64,000 bases of DNA from Limnephilus marmoratus (taxonomy: Eukaryota > Arthropoda > Insecta > Trichoptera > Limnephilidae), in contig OU862910.1 in assembly GCA_917880885.1 (NCBI GenBank), forward strand, positions 14,272,710-14,336,709. The letters run 5' to 3'. Under the pieces are notes generated by a model, which saw only the letters and a program-made list of their open reading frames with translations, was not told where the DNA came from and did not search any database. Position numbers and translations under genes: made by a program. The first letter of the stretch is position 1. Every line of letters starts with the position of its first letter. This document shows, piece by piece, positions 1-11,121 of this stretch.

Positions 1-1
1 A

Positions 2-88
2 AAATTTAATGAGTACAAATCAAGAATAAAAACATGGCTGAAAGAGGTCAACGAAAACACTCTAAAGAAGACACTAAAAACGACATAG
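2..88 (+). pseudogene. possible LINE reverse transcriptase C-terminal tail
   Basis: A 28-codon open stretch runs in from the window edge and reads FNEYKSRIKTWL followed by a Lys-rich tail and a stop. This resembles the KFK..LK.WL ending of jockey/CR1-type LINE polymerases. The following 90 bp look like a short 3' UTR. The call rests on one weak motif and the sequence is cut by the window edge, so it could be chance. Confidence 0.3.
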
Positions 89-264
89 AAGACAAAATAA
101 ACTATAATTAGACAATTTTAGTCCGCCTCGGCACAGGAACCCCTTGTGAGGAGGACCAAGAAATACAATATCTTTATCTAACACAACCATTATATTTTGT
201 ATACTTATAGAATTATTTTATATAGTCGCTTAAATAAAAGAAAAAAATATATATATTTGAGTTT

Positions 265-437
265 TTCAATTTTTTGAAACGGGTTGTACTGAGAGTACCT
301 TTCACTCTGCATCGTGTCGCAAGTATTTCATATATCATTTTTTTAAGAAATTTATTTCCGCCCGCAGGGATTTGAACCAAGGCCTTCGACTTGCTAGTCA
401 AGAGCCATCCCTTTGACCACGAAGGCCATCTCTTGGT
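265..437 (-). repeat. tRNA-derived SINE, family A (partial)
   Basis: On the minus strand a tRNA-like head lies at about 437-358, with a B-box-like GGTTCAAATCC and an anticodon-region segment GACTAGCAAGTC. It is followed by a body shared with the copies at 4684-4990, 27712-28012 and 58318-58620 (the CAGAGTG...CTCTCAGTA segment). The 3' part of the body is missing. The ORF reading through it is an antisense artefact of the tRNA head. Confidence 0.7.
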
Positions 438-469
438 TCCTGACTTCCTTCCTTTTTGTCGCATGGAAG

Positions 470-1691
470 GAAAATCAATTATTAGGGTAACTCCAAATAA
501 TCACCTCTTTCTATGGTGAAACTAGTCAACCGAAAATTTGATTCACTATTGCAGTTAATAAATTAAAGCTTTTCCATCTTTCATGCAGTGATTTTATATG
601 AAATATTTTTGGACTTGGTCCACTTGGCTTGTGAAACACCAATATGTTAGTTATTAAGCTACCTACTTTCTTAAATATACAAATTTAGGTTAGTAGGAAT
701 ATTTTTGTGCCTTCGTTCAATGTGGTTTCTACCCATTTTAATAAATAAAGTTTAAAATTTAACATGAAAAATATGTCAATAATTTCTCGAAAGGGAGGGT
801 AGTGGAGTCGGGAGATGATCTCTGAATTATTTGTTAACTTGAATTATGCTAAAATAATTGAGTTTAGTATCCTCTCAGTCATCGCCCACGATAATTGACA
901 AATTATTTGGCAGAGGACAATACATTACTACATTGACAAAACATTTTACAGTTAGTGGGTGTCTCAATGTATGTATCCGTAGAACTGGAGAGAGCACGTT
1001 AAAACATACTCGTTGAAAAAGCTTGGTTTATTAAATGGGCAAGAAGTACCTAAGTAGCTACAATGAAGATAAATCTGCTACTGCACTTGTGGAAATTGTT
1101 AAAGCTCGGTAATATATTTTAATAGAAGCAGCCTTAGCCAATATATTCCTGCAAAACCTTAATTTACCTATGGTTTATGCTACTTCGGTGATGTTCAACA
1201 ATCTTTTAAATAAATCTACGTAAGCAAGTAATTAATATAAGTAGTCTCTTCCTACTGCGTACTAATATTGTATTCTGTATGCTTCTGGAGCTTTAGCATG
1301 GTGAAATTGATAATTTTACAATATCGGATCGAAAGCGCGTAAATCCCAATGATTTTATATCGATATCCCGAGCACAGTTTCACTGTTGATAGCCGAACCG
1401 AAATAATAAATAATGACAGGAAATAAAAAAATTAATCGATATGCTCTGGAAACACTGGTGGATTTGTCCAAGAATTCACATTCCGAAATGTCAAACTTAA
1501 AAGTATTAATAATTTGGCAATGCTGAATTGGAATCCTAAATCAAATATGCATTGGCAGTTTGCATTTACTTTTTGACACTAAATGGGAGTTAATTAGTTG
1601 ATGAGGTCTTTATTCACATTTCAACCATTTTCGTTTCTCAAAATTCGAACGGAATAAATCGATTGCGCCGTAGGTGCATTATAAATGTCTA
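470..1691. other. AT-rich DNA, nothing recognised
   Basis: No ORF of credible composition, no splice-bounded exon candidate and no repeat shared elsewhere in the window was found by eye in this stretch. Confidence 0.5.
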
Positions 1692-1917
1692 TATTAAGAG
1701 GGTATCACCAGAGAAAACCAAAAATATGTAAATTTGTAAACCAGATTTTAGACGTATTGACTCTTTTCCACAAAAAATTATAAATGGATTTCGAACGATT
1801 GTTCTTTTATCTAGCATTCGCATGTTTTAAATTTTGAGAAAAAATGTTTATTTTTAGTATAATAAGGTTATACCATAGGTCGTTGGCAGATTTGTTAAAT
1901 TTTCAAAAAAGATTTTG
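1692..1917 (+). repeat. interspersed repeat, inverted partner at 61695-61917
   Basis: This about 226-bp block matches the reverse complement of 61695-61917 almost end to end at high identity by eye. Shared segments include TTAGACGTATTGACTCTTTT and CCATAGGTCGTTGGCAGATT. No terminal inverted repeat, poly-A tail or coding potential is visible, so the class is unknown. Confidence 0.75.
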
Positions 1918-3480
1918 CATTATACTACTCCCATTTCAAATCATATAATCATGCAGTAAAATAAATCAATACATTATCCAGGTATCGCATGTTTTAGAAT
2001 TTTGATTTTAGTTTAAATAAAATCATTAAAAAATGTATACGTACATACATGTGTTTCTTGACGAAAATTGGTCCGTTTGTGTATTTATTTGCGCACCTAC
2101 AAACCAATATATTTCAGATTTTTCTTACATTCTTATGTAACTTAGATATTATTGAAAAATGATAAATACTTATAATCAAAAAATAATTACAAAAAATACA
2201 TTATTTTAATAGTTTTATCATCGCGCCTTTCAGCATTTTTCGATGCAGGTATAAATTAAAGCAAATTTGGAATGAAATAAAATCGATATTGAGTTATAAT
2301 TTTAAAAAGCTGGTACGGAGAATAGTTAATCTTTCTCATTATAACCGCCCTGCACGATCGTACGAACAACTTTCGACGAAATGTGGATTTTCGGTCGGCT
2401 GGTTAAACGCTCTTAACAGCTAACCGAAACTTATCTGATATTAATCCGGGCTAAAATTTATCGGTCATCGGTCGGAATATCTCTTACCAATAATTATTGA
2501 TTATATTGTTGAACATTGATAACTGATCATAGGTGACGGAATTGGTCAATATCGTATTGTAATGGGGTTGTTTCGATCGACCATGCTAGGTACCCTTATA
2601 AATTCCATTTAATCATGGCAAATTCTATTAGAGTATCTTGATGGAGAATCAATTAGGTTCATAAGGTTGTTTATGTTGAGAAAGCTTTTAAGGATCTTGA
2701 ATAAGTCACTTACTTTGCAAATTAGTTTTCACTATGGATACTTATATCCCGCTCCGCTCAACTCATTATGAGTCGACAAAGTATCTACAAGCTTCACAGT
2801 GTTATTTTAATCTTGTGTTTTCCGACGTTGGTAGAATGTAGGTTGGTTCGCAAAATTACTGCGGCTAACGAATTTTACGAGAATCTAATCAGCGACATCC
2901 CAAATATCAGCATTTTGTAAAGCGCCCGAAAGTAGCTTTGAAATATTTAAGTGACCCAATTCCGGGACGAATACTTCACTTTATAGATAATTAATTTTGA
3001 AAAGCGCACCGCTGCTGTTGGGAGACAAAGGCCGCGGCGGGCGAAAGCTGAATTTGTCGCTGAATAAATAACCAATTAGTTCATCTCATAGCTCTCTGCC
3101 AAAATGAAATTCGACGCCGTTCGTTGATTTATTCAAATAGCTGCATCGGTAGAAGTAGATCATCAGTTTAACGCTGTTAAAACAGAGATAATAAAGCGCT
3201 TTTTAGTATTAATTTTCTATACAATAGACTACTGCCCCACTATTTTACTATTTTATGTGCTATTTATCAGAGTATTTCTTGAAAGTGATGCTTTTTTATA
3301 ACATAAATGTCCAACGTAGGATGGAAATCTCTTTAGACTCTGGAACAAGAGCTTTCAAGTTTAAAGTTGGCGGTTATTCAAAAAGAACTTGTGAAAGTTC
3401 TTATTTGAAAAATACTCTCGACAGTATTTCTGATTTTAAACTTTGCATGAAATGACATTTGCTGAATTTGAGATCAGATT
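1918..3480. other. unassigned DNA
   Basis: The stretch is AT-rich with short GC-richer islands near 2340-2440 and 3000-3060. No coding unit can be supported. The small ORF at 3255-3455 has no recognisable domain and an unremarkable composition. Confidence 0.45.
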
Positions 3481-3574
3481 TTAAGAGTCGGGCACTTCTG
3501 ACCTTCTTCTTCTCCATTTTCTACCGCCACTTTCATCATCACAATCTTCTTCTTCTACCTTGCGCTATCCCAAC

Positions 3575-3835
3575 TCATTGCCTGTGTAGGCTGTTGAAGT
3601 CGGCTCTTCTCGTTCTCAGGTTGTAGCTTCTTCGGTTCTGAGTATCGCCTTCATCTAGGCCGTTTCTCTGAAGTATTTTGAAGCATTGGGTCATCCAGGA
3701 GTTCTTTGGTCTTCCTCTGGATGACTGTCGGTGAAGCTCCATAGACATTGCCTGCTTCACTGTGTGGTCTGATGGTCTCCGTCTTATGTGCCCATACCAT
3801 CTCAACATATCATCATTCCTCCAGCTTACTGTTTA
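3575..3835 (-). pseudogene. LINE reverse transcriptase C-terminal fragment (RTE-like)
   Basis: The minus strand encodes MLRWYGHIRRRPSDH, then SRGRPKNSWM and a final RRADFNSLHRQ. The order (LRW.GH..R..., then RGRP..W, then a short Arg-rich tail) is the classic C-terminal end of the APE-endonuclease LINE polymerases often labelled endonuclease-reverse transcriptase. The copy is 5'-truncated: no palm motifs are present. It differs in sequence from the 24.5-25.6 kb element, so it is a separate lineage. It is a non-functional remnant. Confidence 0.7.
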
Positions 3836-3860
3836 TGTCCGTGACACCCAGACTACCACT

Positions 3861-4683
3861 TTCATCATCGCAATATTCCCCATAAAATGGAATACCATAG
3901 TCTCATCAACTTCGGGCAGTTAGATTCTTGTGATTATAGTATGTAACTCAAAAACAATAACATATATTTTCTTCTTCTAGTGCCCTCCCCTATTCTGTCA
4001 AAGATCGGTATCATCAGGGCAATCTTCAACATCAGTTGCATTTTCTTTTATGTCGTGTAACATGTCGTAACCTGCAAAGAGCCCAATTTTCTGGGATAAA
4101 ATTTGAATCTCTCTTCCGGAAGGCGACAAGGTGCAGGAAAGGCTAAAACTCTGTAATAAATCCACCGCTTGTCACGCTACCTCCTTGAAGTTGCTGCGCT
4201 TCGGAAACTTTAATTCTTGAAACAGGCGACACTTTACAAATCAAACTAAATTCCCACTGAAGTTTTATGTTCCTCGAAATATATCCTTAGAAATAAAACA
4301 GACTTTCTAAATAATATTTACGTTGTTTTTTCGCTAATTAGTCATTTAAGATAATCTTTCATGAGTAGTTCCACTTTGCTGAAATTGTTAGTTAACTGTA
4401 TGTTGCAAAAAAGTTCCAGTCTTATCAAGAAGTTTTCAAAGTTTTTCACTTGTAATTATTGCACAGATTACTGCTATGAACCGTGAAGCGAAATAATATA
4501 GATTAAAATTAAATTAAACAATCAGTATACACAACCCATTTAATCAAAATTATCAACATGTTTCGAAACCAGGGTTTCCTTCGTCAGGATTAAATTTAAA
4601 TTAACAAAAAGACAAACAAATATAGACAAATAAGTACGTATATGTAGACAAAAAAGTCACATAGAGAGGTGATTAATGAGTCA
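3861..4683. other. unassigned DNA
   Basis: No gene is visible. Around 4550-4600 there is a stretch of the type CATGTTTCGA...CTTCGTCAGGAT, reminiscent of the palindromic element at 48926-49118, but here without its inverted partner. Confidence 0.4.
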
Positions 4684-4990
4684 CAATGGGAGGGGAAGGA
4701 GATGGAGAAGAGGAAGATGAGGAAGTACCTGGCTGTTCAGATCTGGTCACCAAACACGGCTAAAGCCATTTCAAGCAACGTTTCAATTCTGAATAGTGAT
4801 CTTAAACCAGGGCGAAACTGATATCTTCCACTCTGGACCGTGCCGCAAATATTTTATATGTTATTTTAAATTAATAAATTGTGAGACACATTCATCAAAT
4901 AAAATGTATTTGCCCTCGCCGGAATTCGATCCCGCGACCTTCGGATTGCGAGTCAAGAGTCTTACCTCCAGACCACGCCGGTCGTCAGAC
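4684..4990 (-). repeat. tRNA-derived SINE, family A
   Basis: Minus-strand SINE of about 300 bp. The tRNA-like head is at 4985-4912, with an anticodon loop CTCGCAA and a B box close to GGTTCGAATCC. The body carries the CAGAGTGGAAGAT segment and the tail is purine-rich when read on the plus strand (GGAGGGGAAGGAGATGG). It aligns over its full length with 27712-28012 and 58318-58620. No clear target-site duplication was identified. Confidence 0.8.
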
Positions 4991-4997
4991 CAGTAAA

Positions 4998-5215
4998 ATT
5001 AAGAAAGACAGAGAGTAACATTAAGAAAGGGACGCTCAGATAGTTTGGGCGTGAAGAGCGAATGAACGAGGAAAGGAGTGTAAGGAGAATGAATGACGCC
5101 AATGTGAATGGTAGAAGAAGTCGGGGACGCCCGAGGAAGACTTGGCACGACCAAGTGAATCAGATGTTTGAATCGAACCATGTCAAAAGTCAGAATAATA
5201 GAAGACCATGTCTAT
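4998..5215 (+). pseudogene. RTE-like LINE C-terminal fragment
   Basis: Degenerate plus-strand reading with MNEERSVRRMNDANVNGR, then RRSRGRPRKTWHDQVNQM, ending near the stop after HVKSQNN. It is nearly the same peptide as the C-terminus of the minus-strand element at 24485-25605 and the worn copy at 15421-15830, so the three are 3' ends of one LINE family. Upstream palm motifs are absent. The fragment begins directly after a SINE. Confidence 0.75.
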
Positions 5216-5515
5216 TTGTAAGCCCATTGTGTTTGTATGTAAAATTTTGAACCCTTTATTAATTAATATCAAAAGAATGATTGTTTCCAAAATGTGGTTG
5301 GCAAATTCAAAATAATTATTATTATTTAAACGCCTTAGGTGCTCCTTAACTATAGTATTAAAACTTCTAGAAGTCTTCCCTTTGCAAAAGAAGTGTTATA
5401 AATTATATATTAATTCGTTATAAATTAATTTATGAACCTAAGATTTGTTAAAAAAAATCACCCTCTTTCTTGAGTTTATTTATTGTTCTGTTATACGTGG
5501 TGGAATTATATTGTA

Positions 5516-5862
5516 TTAAATTGAAATTAAAACAATTTTTTAACTTATTTCTACATATTTATTTAACCAGTACCGGTTTCGTCCTGTTATGGACATCTTC
5601 AGGCTGGCAATTGACATTCTTTTGTTAGAGAATTTTTATAAAATTTGGTAGGTATTAGAGTAGGTACATATGTTTTGGTTATTACATTAAATAATATTTA
5701 CATTGGGAAAAAATATCAAATGAAATAATAATATAACAATGGTCACTATAGCAGAATAATCGATAATTTAATAAATTAAATTATTCCATAACAGGACGAA
5801 ACCGGTGCTGGTTAAATAAATATGTGGAAATAAGTTAAAAAATTGTTTTAATTTCAATTTAA
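5516..5862. repeat. inverted-repeat (foldback) element with 77-bp arms
   Basis: The left arm 5516-5592 and right arm 5786-5862 are reverse complements with about two mismatches over 77 bp. Each contains a CCGGTTTCGTCCTGTTATGG-type segment. The termini start TTAA on both sides. The direct repeat ACCCTCTTTCTTG lies at 5460-5472 and again at 5862-5874, which could be a target-site duplication for a slightly larger unit. The roughly 190-bp interior is non-coding. It could be a MITE with TTAA ends or a foldback SINE. Confidence 0.8.
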
Positions 5863-5869
5863 CCCTCTT

Positions 5870-6154
5870 TCTTGTTATTTAATATATTTTTTTAATTAAT
5901 TAAGTAATTAATCATCACTCTTTGTAATTTTTTTAATTTTAATTTTATTCTGACGAGGGTTTTGAAACAGTTTTAAGTTTTTTAGTTTTTTTTTATAATT
6001 TTGATTAGAGATAAGTGATGTATTGTTAGTGTTGGGCGGCAGTGTTTACTACCGTGGGCGACAGTGTTTAAGGGCGGCTGGTGAGTTGCCCGCCTAGAGA
6101 CACCCAGAATTGGAGCCGCCCTGAGGTTTCAAGGGGCGTTCTTGGCTCTGCAGG
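5870..6154. other. unassigned, GC-richer at 6025-6150
   Basis: An AT-rich stretch is followed by about 120 bp of GC-richer DNA (GGGCGGCAGTGTTTAC and variants twice). It directly abuts the family B insertion. No gene is supported. Confidence 0.4.
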
Positions 6155-6489
6155 TTTTTTTTTTTTTTACATGAGCTCCATACAGGAGGCCGTGAAGAAA
6201 ATAATTTCTCTGAGGGCCTATGTCATCTTTGGGGATGCTGTGTGGAGGGTTTTTGTTAGGGAAAGGAAGGAGAGGAAAGTTATGGGAAGGAAAAGGGTTT
6301 AAGGGGTGGGAGAAATCTGGGGTTCAGTGTGTCCTGGTCATCAGACGTAGACAAACCTCATCCCATTAACCCGGGCACCCCTGCTAAATCACCAAACGTA
6401 GCGAACCACTTGGGGTGACCTATGGCAGAGGTTTTGGTTATCCAATAAAGGTTCCCGGGGCGGCGGTACCCATTCCCGCCTCCCAAATC
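6155..6489 (-). repeat. family B non-autonomous retroelement with poly-A tail
   Basis: A plus-strand T-run at 6155-6168 marks the poly-A tail of a minus-strand element. Next to it is a hairpin-forming segment (CCTGAGGAAAATAATTTCTCT type). The 5' end on the minus strand is near 6489. Homologous copies lie at 21825-22240, 31686-32100, 36909-37244, 47422-47815 and 56887-57225. The last 100 bp match the 3' UTR of the jockey-like LINE at 14761-15420, suggesting LINE-driven mobilisation. Confidence 0.8.
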
Positions 6490-6708
6490 TGAAGAGGTAC
6501 CCAAAGATTCTGAATCACCTCAAGGGTAATCAGGATTGCTAGCTCAGAGTGGCGCTCTACTCTCAGAGGGGTCGATCGCAATCTTTTAACACATAGCATA
6601 GTCGGGAAGTTATAATTGACTCAGGAGTACATTTGAACACCGTTTGTGGAATCAGTATACACACAATTACCCTAAATAGATTTTTTTTTGTTTTTTAACC
6701 TTTATGAG

Positions 6709-6755
6709 TAAAATCTCAAATCATAATATTTATAATATTATGATTTGAGATTTTA
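6709..6755. repeat. perfect 22-bp hairpin
   Basis: Arms 6709-6730 and 6734-6755 are exact reverse complements around a 3-base loop (TAT). The left arm matches the end of the tRNA-element flank found in the 414-bp array (GAGTAAAA[C/T]CTCAAAT), so this is a folded, duplicated piece of that family. Confidence 0.85.
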
Positions 6756-6775
6756 TAATATTGTCTTCATAATAA

Positions 6776-6941
6776 ATGAAGACAATATTAGGGAAACTCA
6801 ATCGAAAATCTGGAGACAGAAAAATCAGAAAAGGGTATTGGGAAAAAAATATTAAAGATATTGTCCCAGCGGAGCCAATATCTTTTTCTGATTTTTCTGT
6901 CTCCAGATTTTCGATTGAGTTTCGCTAATATTGTCTTCATT
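6776..6941. repeat. inverted repeat made of tRNA-element 3' flank
   Basis: Left arm 6776-6835 and right arm about 6880-6941 are inverted copies of the segment that follows the tRNA-like gene in the 51-55 kb array and at 16086-16150 (CAGATTTTCGATTGAGTTTC core). The tRNA body itself is absent between the arms. Only a fragment resembling its edges remains around 6840-6880. Confidence 0.75.
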
Positions 6942-6944
6942 TAA

Positions 6945-8180
6945 TTCAAAAGAACAAAATTCTCTTTCTCGCTGCGGACGCAAACACGTGAATTAAGAAG
7001 TTATAAGCAAATTTAGATATGGAAAGTTGTTGAGCTTACGGCATTGAAGGAGGTGGTCCAGACCAGCGTAAGAGGGTCAGCAACATCTTCGTCGGCACTC
7101 AGGCAGTCCGCACACGATCAAATCTTGGCGACCGCGACACGACGCTGGCCATTCGTGTTTTCAACGGTCGAGAGCGCTCGAGCAATACGTCTGGGTTGTA
7201 AATGATGCAATATTGAGAGGCTATTTTACGGTGAACAAAATAATGCCAAACAAAATAATGCCAATAAAAAGTTTATTTTTATTTTTATTTAACTACTTAT
7301 ACTGAGAATTAAAAGTACCGATGAACTTGCTTGGACGCACGGGTTAGCCAAATATTGTAAATCGGAGTCTAGACCTGATTAGTGATCTACGAGGCATTTA
7401 AAAGCTTTGAATATAATTTCCTTTTGAACTCTTATTTCAAAACATGTACTTATTATGTTGATCAAGATTCAAGCCGAAACAAGAAAGCTTACCCTTATCT
7501 TAATGAAGGATCAAAACGTGGCATTAGGGATGGCCATTCAGGACTTCCGATATGTCTGATAATCCTTTGAAAGTTTCCCAACCATAGAACCCCACTGTCT
7601 AGGTCTAGATGCCGTTAACTTTTAAGAGGGATGTTTTCTCAATAAACATCGCATCCATTGTAGAATTAGGGGGTTTATAGGCGCTGAGGCTTTTAAGAGT
7701 GATCCATTTGCAAAGTTATGACAAACAGTTTTGTCCTGTCATAAATTTAAGTGCTTTTCCGTTTGCCGACTCTTTCTAAATTCTGGCTCCAGATATCGTT
7801 ACGGCTACTACAGTTGATTTATGACCGCGAAACGTTCATAATATACTCGAACTGCCTGTCTTTGATGTCGGAGCGAACGAAACTTTCTATTAAGGCTATG
7901 AAAGAAAGTGAATGACATTCGGTGGATGAATAATGGTATTTGTTGATGACTGTCCGAGATGTATATTACTTATTCAAGGGAGATATTGTGTTTTATTTAT
8001 GGCATTCATATTTCTCTCCGAAGTAATGGCATTTTCCGAGTCAGATTTGTTTTATTTTAGTAAAGGAAACATACTTTATTTTCAATGTGAAGGCGTGTTT
8101 CGACATTTAGAGCTTACTATTGTAAAAATTTAGGTTGGCACAATCCCACACATCCCACAGAGAGTGTAAATACTTTATAT
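6945..8180. other. unassigned DNA
   Basis: About 1.2 kb without a recognisable element. A GC-richer island near 7040-7200 has no long ORF and no match elsewhere in the window. Short ORFs at 7382-7570 and 7933-8133 have no identifiable domains. Confidence 0.4.
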
Positions 8181-8184
8181 TATA

Positions 8185-8545
8185 CAGGGTGTCCGGGGGA
8201 GTGATTCTGCATGATGGTAGGAGTAAAAAAGATTTTTACTTTTTCCGAAATATCAACATTTTTTTCCCATACAAAAAGTCGTAGGTACCTACTAAAAATC
8301 CTTAGTGTGAGTGAGGTACGATCTTACTTGCTGAGAGCCTGCCAAGCGCCCGACTCCATCGTGATTGGCCCGTATCGTAACAACGGAAAATAATAAATCT
8401 GGCTGTACACGCCGGACTAATTTTATCTTTTTACCTCAAAACTACTCCTTGTTGGAATTTATAAAAAAGTTATTTATCTTTTTTACTTGTACTATCATGT
8501 AGAATCACCTCCCGAAGTTAATGCACTTTACCCCCGGACACCCTG
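8185..8545. mobile_element. mariner-like MITE
   Basis: The terminal inverted repeats CAGGGTGTCCGGGGG (8185-8199) and its reverse complement ending at 8545 are perfect over 15 bp. They are flanked by TA on both sides, the target duplication of Tc1/mariner elements. The inner similarity continues (CTACATGAT/CTGCATGAT segments), but the left TIR has lost about 20 bp. The element is 361 bp with no coding capacity. Confidence 0.85.
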
Positions 8546-8642
8546 TATAGGTACTGGTAATAACACAAATTTAATAGAACGAAACATTCAAAAAGAGAGT
8601 TGTATAATCAGAAAAAAAAGAGTGTGCTTTAGACCACACGAC

Positions 8643-9039
8643 TGAAGTAAAACTACAAGACAAACCTCGCCCAATGAACCCAGGTATCCTCGCTAAGTTA
8701 CCAAACGTAGCGAACGGGGTGACCTAGGGATGGCGTATGACCTAGGGATGACATATGACATTGGGGGGAAATATGACCATGGAGAGACCTACGACCTTGG
8801 GGTGACCATCCTTATCCTTATCCTTATCCTTAACCTTATCACTCCCCAAGTCAAGCTTGCATAAAGGCCCGACCGTTCGCCTACCAATCGATCACCGTTC
8901 GCATCGATTACCGTTCGCATCGATTATCGTTCACACGGATTACCGTTCGGATGACATTTTTCGTAACAATCATCACTTTTCGTAACGCATTCACCAGCTT
9001 ACCCCCCAAGTCGAGCGTGCGTAAAGAAGTTTTACTTCA
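8643..9039. mobile_element. inverted-end non-autonomous element with internal repeats
   Basis: Ends TGAAGTAAAACT (8643-8654) and AGTTTTACTTCA (9028-9039) are inverted. The interior holds degenerate GGGGTGACCTACGACCTT-type units (8720-8805), a (CCTTAT)n run near 8812-8840 and several [A/C]CCGTTCGCATCGATT repeats (8887-8955). The same architecture is found interrupted at 38077-46791. There is no coding capacity and the superfamily is unknown. Confidence 0.7.
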
Positions 9040-10690
9040 ATAATAAATAACCAATGTAACTATAAATTAATGTATAAAAGGAAACATCTTCGACTTAGCT
9101 TTACTTTGTCGCTATTAATCAATCGGATTGAAGATTATTAGGACCGATATCTTTCTCAATTTTGCTTCAATACTCGAACCTGAACTCTAATAAGATTCCA
9201 TGATGAGGATATTTGTGGAGTTGGTTCTTTTCCTCATTCCTGCAATCCTTGTTTCATTAGGGCTGAAAATTCTGGAAAGGAGAAGAGGCACTGCATCAGC
9301 GACCATCTACAATCAACGCAGCATCCTCAAAGACAACATTAACCAGATTTATGGAAAGCCTCTGTTTATTCTACGGACATTTGCGCTAATACTATTATTG
9401 TTTTTGCGTGAATTTTTTTATACTTGCTAGTAGGTAAACACATGTTATTAAATTAGAAATAATAATATTCACGTTTCAATTATCGAAGTTACAACTTGAA
9501 TAATAAAACTCTTTCTCTTCTAAAAACTAATTTCATCAATATTAATCAAATTAAATAAATAATTCAACTCTTTTAACTATTTTTTTTTATTTCTGTTACT
9601 TTAATAATACTTTTGTTCTCTATACTCATACTTTATTTTTTGGTATGTACCTACCTACATATTTGTAAACTTCATTCAACCTTTTATGTATTGGGCATTA
9701 ACTGTATAACAATTTCTAGACTTTTAGTTTTGAAAAGTTTTATTTTCTATGTACATTTGTTACTTAAAAAATACTAACATTTACATTCATCATTTAGCTC
9801 GTCAATTTTTCAACATTTTTCGTCCCTTTTTCACTGTTATATTTATTTGTTTTTCTGTTAATTCATTTTGATTTTTAATTTTTTACTTATTTATTTTTAC
9901 TTATTTTGCTCAAAGTTCAAAGGTACTAAGTTTAAAAAATTAATAAAAGCGTCCCCATCTTTACAAAAACACTTTACAATTTTTGCATGAGATATTCTCG
10001 GTTTTAAGTTAAATATCTTTATCGAATAATTTGCCGGTTTTTGTATTTCTCCCCTCACACGATATAGTTTTCTTCAAAATCTCCAGATTCATTTTTACCT
10101 TTCGTTAAAAATTCTTTCCAGTCAGAATCCGCAAACATGCCCTAAGTCTGTGTGGAAAACGTTTTAAACCTATTTATTTGTAACAAGCACAGTTTGCTAG
10201 TTTAACAGACACGCTTTAAAGTTCAAAGTAATGTCTCACCATTTATCAAAGATTTCATCTTCTCTGCAATGTGTTTCTTGTCACTCAGCGGCGCCGCATT
10301 TCCCTCGCCTTATTTTTTCTACGGAAACATGCAAATGTTTGCTTTCGCACATTGTTACCCGGTCGCCGAGGATCCCACCCCTTTCGCCACTCGTGGCAAA
10401 ACGCTACAACACAACACACAACACACGTCAACCCTTTCATCTCTCCCTCCGTCGCTCGGCTGAGAGGGTAAAGTGAGTTGCAGCCTCCACTCCCGAGGTC
10501 AAGTGCTCCACTGAGTAGCAGACGCTGTAACCAATATCGCGAGGGGACGAATTATTTTCACATTCGTGTTTATGAAAAAAAAATCCCGATGAGAAGGAGT
10601 GAGTAAATAGTGAGCAATCTTGAACTTTTATCGTAATTTTCTTACGACGATTTTCAAACATCAAGGGGTCGGTCAATTTCACTTGTTTCT
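9040..10690. other. unassigned DNA with a GC-richer stretch
   Basis: The first 1.1 kb are very AT-rich. A GC-richer segment at about 10280-10560 contains three overlapping short ORFs in different frames, which argues against a single coding sequence. The 76-aa ORF at 9200-9430 is hydrophobic at both ends but has no recognised family. Confidence 0.4.
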
Positions 10691-10696
10691 GTGATT

Positions 10697-10914
10697 ACGT
10701 AACTGACTATGTAAACACAGTAGCAACTGACAATGTGAACACAGTAACAACTGACAATGTAAACAACTGACAATGTAAACGCAGTAAGAACTGATTATGA
10801 AAACACAGTAACAACTGACAATGTAAACACAGTAACAACTAATAATATAAACTCAGTAACAAATGGTAACAAATGACAATGAAAACACAGTAACAACCGA
10901 CAATGTAAACACAT
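10697..10914. repeat. minisatellite, about 24-bp unit
   Basis: Around nine degenerate copies of ACAACTGACAATGTAAACAC plus AGTA run head to tail, with one shortened copy near 10757. Copies vary by single substitutions. The array is not shared with other loci in the window. Confidence 0.85.
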
Positions 10915-11121
10915 AGGTAGGGTGGGGGTAGGATGGTTAAAATTTGGTGTTATAGGTATTTTTTGATGACAAATAAAAAAATGACAAAAATAAAAATAAA
11001 ATTCTGGGTAGGGACACGCTAATCACCTAGCGGTACGAAATATACTTTAAAACCTATTCTCATACATACCAAATATAAATAAAAAATATTATAAAAATCG
11101 GTCAAGTCGTTTCGGAGGAGT

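Noticed and set aside
9200..9430. 76-aa ORF with hydrophobic ends, possible small membrane protein
   Set aside because: No family recognised, no supporting promoter or homologous copy; this length is expected by chance.
10231..10682. Four overlapping short ORFs
   Set aside because: Several frames and both strands are open at once with no domain, as expected for GC-richer non-coding DNA.
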